In this document: positions 28,777 to 38,504 of the stretch, piece after piece | Layout of the letters: the number at the start of each line of letters is the position of its first letter | Numbering within the stretch: the stretch's first letter is position 1 | Assembly: GCF_000517085.1 (NCBI RefSeq) | Contig: NZ_KI912107.1 | Span: 5,143,980 to 5,207,979, forward strand | Origin: Saccharicrinis fermentans DSM 9555 = JCM 21142 | GTDB taxonomy: Bacteria > Bacteroidota > Bacteroidia > Bacteroidales > Marinilabiliaceae | Direction of reading: 5' to 3' | DNA length: 64,000 nt | Position numbers and translations under genes: made by a program | Notes under the pieces: generated by a model | Databases searched by the model: none | The model's input: only the letters and a program-made list of their open reading frames with translations | What the model was told of the DNA's origin: nothing

Positions 28777-29509
28777 GTGTCGCGATATCTTTAAGATTTT
28801 GTTTTTTTATATCTGTGGCTACCATTTCTGCAATGGTTACAGCTCCTTTTGATTGGAGATGAGTGTCGTCTTGTGAACCGTTGGGACGAATAGAATCGAT
28901 GCCTGCCTCAATCCACATATATAAAGCTTTTGATGGTTCATCGCCTAGCATAACAACTAAGTCTCTTGATTGAAGCCAGGTGTCTATTAAGGGAATGTTC
29001 AATGAATCGGCCAATTGACGTGTAATAGCAGGGTATGCTTTTAGTCGGTCATCTATTAATGCATTGTCTTTAAATGTTCTCATTACAATTGATGTAGCTA
29101 GAATTGGACGTGCTTGTTTTGCTTTAGCTTCTTTAATCATTTTAATTAGGTTTTGTTTATAATCGGCGTATGAAGCATGTCTCTCTGGTTTTGATGAAGC
29201 ATCGTTATGACCAAATTGGATGATCACATAATCATCGGCTTGTATTGAATCCATCACTTCTTTCCATCGTTTTTCTGCTAAATAACTTTTTGTACTGCGT
29301 CCAGCTTTTGCTTTATTAATTATAGTAACGTGCTCATCAAAAAAATCAGGTAGCATTTGTGCCCATCCCCTCATGACCGTTTTGGAGGTGTCATAGCTTT
29401 GTGCGGTAGAATCACCACAAATAAATATATTTATGCTTTCATTCTTTTGTTCTCTACAGCTTATAAGTAATATACCTATTGCTATTATTAGTAGGTTTTG
29501 TATTTTCAT
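28760..29509 (-). CDS. CE12-type SGNH esterase lipoprotein (rhamnogalacturonan acetylesterase-like)
   Basis: 249 aa with lipoprotein signal LLISC. SGNH blocks are clear: nucleophile Ser in FICGDSTAQ, block III in IIQFGHNDAS, and the Asp/His pair in DDTHLQSKG. The family removes O-acetyl groups from galacturonic acid in rhamnogalacturonan-I, which opens the backbone to lyases and GH28/GH105 enzymes. It lies 12 bases after the three-module enzyme and overlaps the GH106 start. Confidence 0.87.
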   Translation of the reverse strand: MKIQNLLIIAIGILLISCREQKNESINIFICGDSTAQSYDTSKTVMRGWAQMLPDFFDEHVTIINKAKAGRSTKSYLAEKRWKEVMDSIQADDYVIIQFGHNDASSKPERHASYADYKQNLIKMIKEAKAKQARPILATSIVMRTFKDNALIDDRLKAYPAITRQLADSLNIPLIDTWLQSRDLVVMLGDEPSKALYMWIEAGIDSIRPNGSQDDTHLQSKGAVTIAEMVATDIKKQNLKDIATHVIIP

Positions 29510-29521
29510 GTGATTTAATTT

Positions 29522-32500
29522 TTAAGGTTGTATTAATTCTATGTTTACAGGTAAATTACGGTTACATACAATCTGATGATTGATAAATTTCAGTTCTCTT
29601 ACTTGAATAGAAGATCTTCTTGTTTCATAAGTATCATCCCAAATATCATTAGTTCTTCCGGGATGGGTAAAGTAAAATATATATGCTCTATCGTTGTTTA
29701 TGATAACATCGGCATGACCTCCCTTTACCCCATCATCTTTAAAATAACCGGGTTTTTCTAGGATGTTTTCTTTCTGTAAATACCAGTTTTTCATATTTTT
29801 AGAGCTAAACACAGAGAGGCCTTTCCAAGAGTCAATAATCATGAAATATCTGTTTTTCCAATAAAAGACCACTGGTCCTTCACCTCTTTTCTCATTCACA
29901 GCCAGTCCTTTATTTTCCCAATCAAGTAAATTACTACTCTCTGCGTAGTATATGGATTTATTTTTTTGTTCGTTGTTGTAATACATTCTCCATTTTCCAT
30001 TGGGAGCTTTTATTACTTCTGCATCTATGACTTTATCTGATGCTAAATTTAATTTTGATTGGAAATTCCAATCTATCAAATTGTTGCTTGTTAGGTGAAT
30101 GATATGACGAGGGTGATTCCAATCGGTGAATATTCCCGGAACGACGGTCAGGAACATATGATACTTACCATCGTGTTCGATGACCTCGGGAGCCCAATAG
30201 GTAATGTCTGGGCCTCCATAGTTTATTTTTGCATCCGATCTGTATTTCCATGTTAAGCCGCCATCCTCAGATTCGGCTATACCTATCGGTGTTCCATGCA
30301 CCCATTCAAGCCCTTTGTTATTTTTTAATTTGGCCCTGCGGTTGGTATAGAACATAAACCATTTTTTCTCTGCTTTATTCCAGATAACAACAGGATCTGC
30401 TGCACCATCGAATTGTTTATCGCGGAATAAGGGGCTGGGAGCTACTTTGGGAGGGTTATCCAATGCATCTAATTTTAAGTATTGCTTTAGACGGCAATTA
30501 TGAAGTTTGTACACCGCTTGGGCAATGGTGTTTCCATTTAATATGGCTCCTTTATACGAGGTATGCACATTATCTTTATAGTATGGCATGGTAGCTGCTT
30601 GCCCAATCTTTTCATATGCAGATGCGCATAAGTTGTTTGCGTCAATATAAAATGCACCTTGCGCTTGTGCAGCCTGCTTTGTCCACTTTGCATAAGTATC
30701 TGTTACGCGCGCCATTTTGCCATCTTTCCAATTGTTACGGGGCGTATGGGATAAAGCGATCACAGTTACACCTTGGGCTTGGGCTTGTTTGATAAAGAGA
30801 CGTATATAGTGGCCAAAAGTATATACCGTTTCGGGTCCTCTGGTATTTTCCATGACATAAACTTTTGATTCTTCACCAGCACCTTTGATGGAAGCGCGTG
30901 CGCGACCCGTGTCAAAAGAACCTACATCATTATGCCCGAACTGGATAAATAGATAATCTCCTTCTTTAAATCCTTCTAAAACATCCTGCCATAAGCCATA
31001 GGTGAAGAATGTTCTGCTACTAATACCTCCTAAGGCATGGTTTTCAATAGTGATTTTTGTGGTATCAAAATAGTGATCAAAGAAGCTTGCCCATCCCCAT
31101 TGGCCACCATCCCCTCGGTCTCTACCATTTTTTACAGTAGAGTCTCCAATGATAAAAACAACAGGATTATTGCCTTTGCGACTACTTCCGGCTTTTTTAT
31201 AAGGAGGGTGTCTGGGATTACCCACTTTAAATATAGGTTCTGTGTAGGGTAGCTCTTGTGCATAAAAATGAATGGCGCTGTCGTTCTTTTTGGGAAACCA
31301 ATTCTTGCAAAGCTCAATCATTTCGGCTCCGGCCAGTAACATAGGTCCATAGCCATGCGCTGCTTGTGTACTTGTTGGACGATAATAATAGAAGGCAGGG
31401 TCAAAGCCCATTCCTGTGCCAACACATGTGCCGTTTACCTGGCCATGTGTGTTTACCTTTTCAGAAAGTGCACTCCAGCCTAAAGAAACAATAGGGCCGT
31501 AAACTTGTGCATTCAACCAGCCTTGATTTATACCATGAGCAATGGCGTACACAAAGATAGCACTGGCGGATGTTTCCAGATAAGAATCAGGTTTGTTAAT
31601 CAGTTGGTGCCAAAGGCCTTGTCCTGATTGGTATTTTGCTAAGGATGTGATCTGTTTTTTGTATATTTCTTTGATCCATGGCCTGTCTTTGTGATTTTCA
31701 GGTAAAACATCTAAGGCCTCACAAAGCGTTAGAAGTGCCCATCCATTTGCGCGTGCCCAACAATAACTAGGTTGCGGTTGTAAACCTTCTATCCAACCAT
31801 GTCGAAAAAGTCCCTCTTCGTCCATAAACATTTTATCCTTAAAGAGTTTGATTTGATGAATGGCTTCGTGTATGTATTTATTATCGGATTTATACTGCCC
31901 CATTTGCAATATGGCAGGAATACTCATAAACATATCATCTAGCCAAACCGTGTTATATTGTGGGCGGTTACGGGCAAATGTTCCGTCTTTTAATCGGTAT
32001 TGGTGGTACATGATATAATCCATGTAGTTGCCGATTAAAGTGTCAAGGGCACTGTTAGGCTGGTCAAATGTAGATGTTTTGATCATGGCAGCGCACATAG
32101 CTCCCGCATCATCTAGTGCCTTAGGTTGTAGAACGGTTGTGATGGAAGGATCTATTTTTCCTGTTTCTTTTAAAATAGCTTTATAATAGGGCGCCACTTC
32201 TGATAGCATGGAAAAACGTTCAGTTACATAGTTCAGGTATTTTTCATTTTCTGTTACCTGCGCCATGCGTATCATGCCAGCATATGTAACACCCCATTCG
32301 TATGAGGTTAACCTGAATTCTCCATGCTTCAAATAGGAATATTGATTTATATTCTCAAAGTTCGAAAGTATTTGTTGTGTCTTTGAATCAATGATTGTAG
32401 TTGGGGTAACGCTGGAAAGGTAGGCGAGGATAGATTCCATCTGCGACTCAATCTTAGCGGAAGATGGCGTTGCGTAACTGATCGGATAATTGGGTTTAGT

Positions 32501-32680
32501 TAGGTGCAGAGGAGTGTTGGCATCGTTACTTATCGAAGCTTCTATGTTGTTTCTTTTTTTATTTCTTTTTTCTTTTTTCTCTTGTGCAGCGGAATGAGAA
32601 TAATGAAAAATTATCCAACTACATATAAGAATATATTTGAAAAAATTAAAATAGTGTCTATTCATAAATGCGCTTTTCAT
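29522..32680 (-). CDS. Three-module pectinase: GH105 + CE12 esterase + GH43-like propeller
   Basis: 1052 aa, one open frame with signal peptide (an alternative ATG is at 32665). Module 1, about residues 75-435, is GH105 unsaturated rhamnogalacturonyl hydrolase: NTVWLDDMFMSIPA holds the catalytic Asp near 245, with CWARANGWALL. Module 2, about 500-725, is CE12: GDSTV near 511, FIQFGHND near 583, DNVHTS near 706. Module 3, about 745-1030, is a GH43/GH32-like five-bladed propeller: GAADPVVIWN near 763, YWAPEVIEHDG near 829, DAEVI and GEGPVVF. All three active sites look intact. It would deacetylate and remove unsaturated uronic acid from lyase products and trim a further sugar. It heads the minus-strand enzyme operon. 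Confidence 0.88.
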   Translation of the reverse strand: MKSAFMNRHYFNFFKYILICSWIIFHYSHSAAQEKKEKRNKKRNNIEASISNDANTPLHLTKPNYPISYATPSSAKIESQMESILAYLSSVTPTTIIDSKTQQILSNFENINQYSYLKHGEFRLTSYEWGVTYAGMIRMAQVTENEKYLNYVTERFSMLSEVAPYYKAILKETGKIDPSITTVLQPKALDDAGAMCAAMIKTSTFDQPNSALDTLIGNYMDYIMYHQYRLKDGTFARNRPQYNTVWLDDMFMSIPAILQMGQYKSDNKYIHEAIHQIKLFKDKMFMDEEGLFRHGWIEGLQPQPSYCWARANGWALLTLCEALDVLPENHKDRPWIKEIYKKQITSLAKYQSGQGLWHQLINKPDSYLETSASAIFVYAIAHGINQGWLNAQVYGPIVSLGWSALSEKVNTHGQVNGTCVGTGMGFDPAFYYYRPTSTQAAHGYGPMLLAGAEMIELCKNWFPKKNDSAIHFYAQELPYTEPIFKVGNPRHPPYKKAGSSRKGNNPVVFIIGDSTVKNGRDRGDGGQWGWASFFDHYFDTTKITIENHALGGISSRTFFTYGLWQDVLEGFKEGDYLFIQFGHNDVGSFDTGRARASIKGAGEESKVYVMENTRGPETVYTFGHYIRLFIKQAQAQGVTVIALSHTPRNNWKDGKMARVTDTYAKWTKQAAQAQGAFYIDANNLCASAYEKIGQAATMPYYKDNVHTSYKGAILNGNTIAQAVYKLHNCRLKQYLKLDALDNPPKVAPSPLFRDKQFDGAADPVVIWNKAEKKWFMFYTNRRAKLKNNKGLEWVHGTPIGIAESEDGGLTWKYRSDAKINYGGPDITYWAPEVIEHDGKYHMFLTVVPGIFTDWNHPRHIIHLTSNNLIDWNFQSKLNLASDKVIDAEVIKAPNGKWRMYYNNEQKNKSIYYAESSNLLDWENKGLAVNEKRGEGPVVFYWKNRYFMIIDSWKGLSVFSSKNMKNWYLQKENILEKPGYFKDDGVKGGHADVIINNDRAYIFYFTHPGRTNDIWDDTYETRRSSIQVRELKFINHQIVCNRNLPVNIELIQP

Positions 32681-32722
32681 CGTGATTTTTTTATGTATGC
32701 GATTACTTTATCTAATTCTGTT

Positions 32723-32730
32723 CAAAAGTA
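32723..32730 (-). promoter_or_regulatory. Possible promoter -7 box of the minus-strand enzyme operon
   Basis: TACTTTTG on the minus strand fits TAnnTTTG and lies 43 bases before the three-module enzyme start. No clear -33 TTG at the right spacing. The rest of 32731-32960 shows only a small hairpin (AAACCAT/ATGGTTT near 32855) and no gene. Confidence 0.45.
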
Positions 32731-32965
32731 TATATGAATCATTTTTATAATATGTATATTATTCCGTATTCATGTCATATCATACACAATTGGGTAAGAA
32801 AACACTTGTAAATACTGCTTTGGTCAAGGTCAGTCATCAATCGCACTGAGTAAACCATGGGATATGGTTTCGCAGCATTTTGATCAGATGGCAATAAAAT
32901 GACTTGCTCTCAGTCTGGCTTGAGATGGTTGGTAGTTTCTGGCAGAGGATTCGTTTTTTGTAGAA

Positions 32966-32994
32966 AAGGGTAACCCATTTGGAGGATTACCCTT
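32966..32994 (-). terminator. Intrinsic terminator after SusD gene
   Basis: In minus sense AAGGGTAATCC pairs with GGGTTACCCTT (one mismatch) and is followed by TTCT. It is 40 bases past the SusD stop and separates the SusCD transcript from the enzyme operon. Confidence 0.7.
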
Positions 32995-33034
32995 AAGCTC
33001 TATTCTATTTTTAATAAGACATGTAGTTCAAGAA

Positions 33035-35101
33035 TTAGTAACCTGGATTTTGCATGGCTTGCTTTTCTTCTGCGCTGAGTGCTTCCCCATTTTCATTGGT
33101 AATTGCATTGAGAAAAGATAAGGGAATAGGTCTGTAATAATGCTTGTCGGCATTAAACGTCGAATTTCCACGAACCCAACCATCATTGAATGCTTTAAAG
33201 CGTGCTTCTAGTGTTTTGGTGCGTGTTAAATCTTCCCAACGTAAGGTTTCTCCGCAGAGTTCCCGAGTTCTTTCGTTTAAAAGAAAACACATCATTTTAT
33301 CCGCATTGCTGGCACATCCAAGTGCATTGTAAATGGGAACGTCCACAGGTGAATTATATATATCATCAATTGAAGATAGGTGTAATTCATTTAAGGTTGA
33401 AGCGGTGGTAACTGCCATATCTTGATTAGATTCATAATATGTATTGCGATCGTAGAATATGGCTCCATCAGCCGAATAACCGCCACCTTTACCTTCGCAG
33501 TAGCTGTTGTTTTTATAAGCTTGTCCTCCATCGGTGTGGATGGATCGATCTTCTCCATCCATATAGGCTGCTCTGTCTCTTAATTTATTGAGCCAAATAA
33601 TTGCATTGTTATATTGAGACTCTCCTTTGCGGATGTAGGCTTCTGCAATCATTAACACATCGTCAGCTGAACGAGCCAGTATCGCATCCCTAGTGCCAAA
33701 CTGTGATGAAATAGATACTCTATATCCATCTCGGAATTTGGATAATGCCACAAAGCGCTTTTGAACACCATAATAGCCTTCATTACCATGCTGTCCGACC
33801 CATTCATGGTTTTCTCCATCAAAATATCGAACAAAGGTATGTGTGTTCTGCATGGTGCCATTTTTTAATACTCCAGTTACATCATTGGTAACAGGGTTGT
33901 ATCTGTTGTCACCTGCATCATTAACAATATATTTTATTGCTAAGTCTCCTCCAACAAATCGTTTGGCTCCTGCAACACTCCCAACAGGACCTAATGAAGC
34001 ATTTTCTTCGTTCCATTCGGGAGCATCAGCAGTGGAGTTGCAACCGTAACTCGTAATAAATGATTTCCAAAAACGAGAGTCATTAACACGGTCGAAGACA
34101 TCCATTGTGTAATTGGTTGTTCTTGCATAGCAGAATTCACGGTCTCCAGAAATGTCCCTTTTGGTTCCGGAAATATCCTGGTATACAGATGGGTAGTACA
34201 AATGCATTTGGTTTCCAAACCTGCCCCAGGTGGAGTTGTCATCAGAGAACTGAGCCGCCAAAACAACTTCAGAAACATTCTCGTTGGCACCATTGGCTTG
34301 CTGGTAATCCCATAATTCTACATAATTGGTACATAAAGGATGGGCATCAACTACTTCTTGGCCATACATTATGACCTTATCTAAATCGTCCTCCACATAT
34401 GTTGAATTCCAGGGGTTATACAACTCACTGGCACGAGTTAAGTGCGTTTTTGCTAAGAAATGCGCTGCTGCTGCTTGGGTTATTCTTCCTGTTGCCTCAG
34501 GAGTTGTGGGTAATAGGTCATAAGCAGCTTTGAAATCAGAAATGACCTGTGCAAAACATTCTTCTTCTGTAGCTCGTGTAAAATATGTTTCAACACCAGT
34601 GGAAGGTTTTAATTTTAAAGGAACTCCTCCATATTGTGAGACAAGTGTTAAATAGAAATACGCGCGTAAAAAATAACCTTCACCTAATCGTGTATTGTAA
34701 TTAGTATTGTCTGTGTCGTAATATAGCGGCATGTTGGTGATGATTGTATTGGCAGATTCAATACCAGCATACATATTTTGCCAAAGGGGTTGATTGTTCC
34801 CTCCTTCTTCTGAGTTTAAATCAGAACTGTAGCAGTTATAATCAGGGATGGCGTTGTTGGCGTCTGTAAACTCGTCCACTCCCACGTTAAACATTTTTAT
34901 TCCCCAAGTATAATTAAATTTAAATTTTAATTTTTGATATGTTCCGGTTACCAACTGGTCCAATCCTTCTTGGGTTTTGAACTGTTGGGTGCTGTATGTG
35001 GTTGTTAAATCCTCTTGTAAAAAATCATCTTTACACGAAGATACATATAGTCCTAAGCTTATTGTTAAGCCCAGTGTAAGTAATATATTTTTTAATTTCA
35101 T
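33035..35101 (-). CDS. susD: SusD/RagB-family surface glycan-binding lipoprotein
   Basis: 688 aa, lipoprotein signal with VSSC near residue 23. N-terminal DDFLQEDLTTTYSTQQF and the tetratricopeptide-like stretches GYFLRAYFYLTLVSQYGGVP and AAAHFLAKTHLTRA are classical SusD. The C-terminal part has LNELRDR-like LNKLRDRAAY and LLNERTRELCGETLRWEDLTR. It caps the SusC channel at the cell surface and hands pectic oligosaccharides to it. It follows susC by 17 bases. Confidence 0.95.
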   Translation of the reverse strand: MKLKNILLTLGLTISLGLYVSSCKDDFLQEDLTTTYSTQQFKTQEGLDQLVTGTYQKLKFKFNYTWGIKMFNVGVDEFTDANNAIPDYNCYSSDLNSEEGGNNQPLWQNMYAGIESANTIITNMPLYYDTDNTNYNTRLGEGYFLRAYFYLTLVSQYGGVPLKLKPSTGVETYFTRATEEECFAQVISDFKAAYDLLPTTPEATGRITQAAAAHFLAKTHLTRASELYNPWNSTYVEDDLDKVIMYGQEVVDAHPLCTNYVELWDYQQANGANENVSEVVLAAQFSDDNSTWGRFGNQMHLYYPSVYQDISGTKRDISGDREFCYARTTNYTMDVFDRVNDSRFWKSFITSYGCNSTADAPEWNEENASLGPVGSVAGAKRFVGGDLAIKYIVNDAGDNRYNPVTNDVTGVLKNGTMQNTHTFVRYFDGENHEWVGQHGNEGYYGVQKRFVALSKFRDGYRVSISSQFGTRDAILARSADDVLMIAEAYIRKGESQYNNAIIWLNKLRDRAAYMDGEDRSIHTDGGQAYKNNSYCEGKGGGYSADGAIFYDRNTYYESNQDMAVTTASTLNELHLSSIDDIYNSPVDVPIYNALGCASNADKMMCFLLNERTRELCGETLRWEDLTRTKTLEARFKAFNDGWVRGNSTFNADKHYYRPIPLSFLNAITNENGEALSAEEKQAMQNPGY

Positions 35102-35118
35102 AATTGTTTTTTTATAAA

Positions 35119-38100
35119 TTAAAATTCAACATTTACTCCAAATACTAATCCTTTAAGTGTGGTAGATGAGCCCGTAGATGTGGTGTTGTTATTGTATCCG
35201 GCCAGGTCTGTATCTAAATAATCACATTTTGAGTAAATAGTAAAGGGGTTCATGCATTGGGCGTATAATTTTAGGTTGCTAATTCCAAATTTATTTAATT
35301 GTTTTGGTGTGAAATTGTATCCTAAACTTATATTACGCATTTTAATGAACGATCCATCCTGGTAATTCATTGAACTGGCGTATGTGTCTGCTGCTTCACC
35401 GTTAGAACCAGGGGAGTAATATTCGGCATCTTCATGGGTGTTTTCTATCCAATAATCAATCTTACGCATAGCGTAACGTCCGTCGAGTGTTTCTTTACCA
35501 CTTCTGAAAGTATTACCCCAACGAGAGTATACAAAGAACGAAAACTCTATATTTTTATAGTTTAATGTATTGATCATACCTCCCGACCAGTCAGGTCGCT
35601 TATTACCAACGATCCTTCTATCGTCATTCGGATCAATGGTATAGTCGTTGTTAAAGTCTTTGACTTTTATTTGGCCAGGTTTACGTCCATATTTCTGGGC
35701 TTCTGCCGCCTCAGAACTTTTCCAAATACCATCATATACATAGTCGTAATACACACCAATATCTTCACCAACAAACCATGCGTTGTTCGGTATCTCTTTG
35801 AGTCCATTATTTAATTTAGATATTTCACTTTGATCTTTAGACCAAGTAATATTGGTTTCCCAGGTGAAGTCATTTGATTTAACATTAATGGTGTTGATTT
35901 GCAAGTCAATGCCAGAGCCTTTTGTTTCTCCAATATTTGCCCAGGTTGAAGTATAGCCAGTGAGACTTGGGATAGACATTATCATCAATAAGTCAGTGGT
36001 TTTTGTTGTGTATACATCTACACTACCTGTTAATCGACTGTTGAAGAGTACGTAGTCTATTCCCACGTTATACTGAGCTGTTTTTTCCCAGCTTAATTCG
36101 CTATTGGCCATTTTTGGGGGGTATTTTACAGAAGGATCAGATGCAACGTATCCTAAAGATGAAGAGCTTGTTCCCCAGTTATAATATAAAGAGGCCAATG
36201 CTCCTTTTGTATCATATGCTCCAATTGCAGCATTACCCGTTATGCCATAACCAAAGCGAGCTTTTAAACCATTGATCCAGTTTAAACTACTCATGAAGTG
36301 CTCTTGATCTATTCTCCAGCCAAGTGCCAAAGAAGGGAAACTTGCCCATTTGTTTCCTTCAGCTAATTGAGAAGCTCCATCCCAACGTATGGATGCAGTT
36401 AATAAGTACTTGTCGTTAAAGGTATAATTACCTCGTGCCATATATGATTCCATCTGCTTTTCTGACAATCCTGTTCCCAGAGAATAGTTATCTCCTCCAG
36501 ATCCTAAATTGTACCATAGCTCATCGGTGGAGGCCACATCTACGGCAGACATGTTTCCATTCTCGTAGTGATATTTTGATGAAGATTGCATGAATGTTAG
36601 TCCTACTTTATGAAGGTCTGCAAATGTTTTGTCATAATAAAGTAAGTTATCCAAGGTCCAAGCTTGTGTGTTATTTGTATTGTATTTGGCTGCATTATTG
36701 CCATCCCCATTAATTCCGTCGGCTGCATTGAATACGCCCAAACGATAATATTTGAATTCTGGACCAAATTGGATGCGATATTTTAAACCGCTTAGAGCTT
36801 GCCAGATATTGCTGAAATCAATTTGAGAATAAAAGCTTCCGGTTGCACGTAATGTTCTGCGATTGTTTGTGTTGTATTTTAGTTCATCTATTGGGTTTAT
36901 GATATTTACATCACCTGCAGCAGGGTTTCTGATGTAATCACCATTTTCGTCATAAGGAACGGCCCATGGAAGCATTGATTTTAATGCAGAATAATAATCC
37001 CCAGCACCGGTTACTGATTTTGTAAAACTATAGCCATAGTCTTGTTCTCCCCAGCTTAGATTCATTGTGGTTCCAAACTTTAACCAATTGGTCGGCGAGG
37101 CTTCAAAATTTGTTTTAGCGGTGTATCTTTTGTAGAGTTGATCGGGCTGAGTGCCTTCTTGGTGTAAGTATCCAAAAGAGCCATATCCCTGAAACTTCTC
37201 TGTTCCTCCTGAGGCGCTAATGGTATGTTCTGTTGAAACAGCGGTGCGTTTTCCGTATCTTTTCCAATCGTAGTTTTCAACTTTACTGGGGTCCCACTGT
37301 CCGTTTACCCATCCTTTTTCTATATTCGCAAAGGAGGCGCTTACCGACCCCCATGTTGCTAGATCTGCTTCGTATGAGGGAGATGCTGAAGCATAACTGC
37401 CCATATTGTATTTAGCCAGTCTTGCATAGTCTAACCATTCGGCAGCGTCCATCATTTCAGTTACATCATACATTTTTTCTATGGTAACTGAACCATTATA
37501 ATTGAAGCTTACGGTTCCTGCTTTTCCTTTCTTTGTGGTGACCAATACTACACCGTTTGCACCTCTTGATCCGTAAATGGCTGTAGCTGATGCATCTTTA
37601 AGAATGTCGATACTCTCTATGTCGCTGGGATTGATGTTGTCAATTCCTCCACTTTGAACAACCATTCCATCTACGACATATAGTGGACTTTGGCTGGCAT
37701 TCAGAGAACGAACTCCCCTGATGCTGATACTCGAATTCTCCCCAGGTCTTTGGTTTGAAGTGATGTCGACACCGGCAGTTTTTCCTTGCATTGCCTGTAC
37801 AGCATCTTTTACTGGCATCGCTTTTATTGCGTCTGCACTGACGCTGGCAACCGCACCGGTGACATCGCTTTTCTTCTGTACGCCGTATCCAACTACTACC
37901 AGTTCGTCTAGGTTTGTAAATTCTTGTTCTAAAACAAAATTAATTTTTGGTTGACCGGCAACGGAGGTTTCTTGTGTCGCAAAACCAATGAAGCTCGCTA
38001 CTAAAGCAGCATTGGAAGGAACTTTGATTTGATAGTTACCGTCGATGTCGGAAATTGTACCGTTGGTGGTGGATCCTTTTTCCATAATAGTTGCTCCCAC

Positions 38101-38256
38101 TATTGGATCGCCTGAATTGTCTTTTACCATACCGCTGATGGTAATTGTTGATTCTTGGGCATAAACAGTGTTATTCCCACTGAATAAGAAACAACCTGTA
38201 AGGAGCACAATCAGAAGCTCCAAAGTTAGATTCTTTCTGGATTTGAATAAAGTCAT
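35119..38256 (-). CDS. susC: SusC/RagA-family TonB-dependent oligosaccharide transporter
   Basis: 1045 aa. Signal peptide to about residue 33; carboxypeptidase-like domain about 38-115 (ISGMVKDNSGDPIVGATIM); TonB box and plug start LDELVVVGYGVQKKSDVTGAV; plug motif IESIDILKDASATAIYGSRG; beta-barrel to a C-terminal Phe (GLVFGVNVEF). It carries oligosaccharides across the outer membrane using TonB energy. The first gene of the susCD pair, divergent from the GH105 gene. The 248-base gap upstream has no perfect promoter match for this strand that I can call. Confidence 0.95.
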   Translation of the reverse strand: MTLFKSRKNLTLELLIVLLTGCFLFSGNNTVYAQESTITISGMVKDNSGDPIVGATIMEKGSTTNGTISDIDGNYQIKVPSNAALVASFIGFATQETSVAGQPKINFVLEQEFTNLDELVVVGYGVQKKSDVTGAVASVSADAIKAMPVKDAVQAMQGKTAGVDITSNQRPGENSSISIRGVRSLNASQSPLYVVDGMVVQSGGIDNINPSDIESIDILKDASATAIYGSRGANGVVLVTTKKGKAGTVSFNYNGSVTIEKMYDVTEMMDAAEWLDYARLAKYNMGSYASASPSYEADLATWGSVSASFANIEKGWVNGQWDPSKVENYDWKRYGKRTAVSTEHTISASGGTEKFQGYGSFGYLHQEGTQPDQLYKRYTAKTNFEASPTNWLKFGTTMNLSWGEQDYGYSFTKSVTGAGDYYSALKSMLPWAVPYDENGDYIRNPAAGDVNIINPIDELKYNTNNRRTLRATGSFYSQIDFSNIWQALSGLKYRIQFGPEFKYYRLGVFNAADGINGDGNNAAKYNTNNTQAWTLDNLLYYDKTFADLHKVGLTFMQSSSKYHYENGNMSAVDVASTDELWYNLGSGGDNYSLGTGLSEKQMESYMARGNYTFNDKYLLTASIRWDGASQLAEGNKWASFPSLALGWRIDQEHFMSSLNWINGLKARFGYGITGNAAIGAYDTKGALASLYYNWGTSSSSLGYVASDPSVKYPPKMANSELSWEKTAQYNVGIDYVLFNSRLTGSVDVYTTKTTDLLMIMSIPSLTGYTSTWANIGETKGSGIDLQINTINVKSNDFTWETNITWSKDQSEISKLNNGLKEIPNNAWFVGEDIGVYYDYVYDGIWKSSEAAEAQKYGRKPGQIKVKDFNNDYTIDPNDDRRIVGNKRPDWSGGMINTLNYKNIEFSFFVYSRWGNTFRSGKETLDGRYAMRKIDYWIENTHEDAEYYSPGSNGEAADTYASSMNYQDGSFIKMRNISLGYNFTPKQLNKFGISNLKLYAQCMNPFTIYSKCDYLDTDLAGYNNNTTSTGSSTTLKGLVFGVNVEF

Positions 38257-38471
38257 ACTAAACTAGATTTTAATAGGTTCATAAAAATTTTCTTTTGTGA
38301 TGCACGGTGTTTGTGCAATCTGTTTCAATAATCGAATGTAAAATTAGATTTCTATAAATGTTAAAAAATGGAAACGAGTCCTAAAACATGTATTTATTTG
38401 CGGTTTATTTTGAGGAGTATGATTTTCTAGGCTTGTGTATTTAATTCCATTTTTTTTGTTGTAACGACCCG

Positions 38472-38479
38472 TATTTTTG
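38472..38479 (+). promoter_or_regulatory. Promoter -7 box of the GH105-to-PL11 gene group
   Basis: TATTTTTG fits TAnnTTTG, 25 bases before the GH105 ATG. A T-rich stretch with TTG lies upstream but not at the ideal spacing. Confidence 0.45.
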
Positions 38480-38504
38480 ATTTTAAATTTCTAAAACATT
38501 AAAA

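Noticed and set aside
33652-34293. Overlapping frames of 69-100 codons inside susD
   Set aside because: Shadow frames of the SusD coding sequence, which has clear family motifs in its own frame.
38257-38504. Third copy of the ATATGGAACT...ATTAATCAT motif upstream of susC
   Set aside because: Only ATGGAA and ATCATAC-CC fragments are present on the minus strand and their spacing differs by 8 bases from the other two copies.
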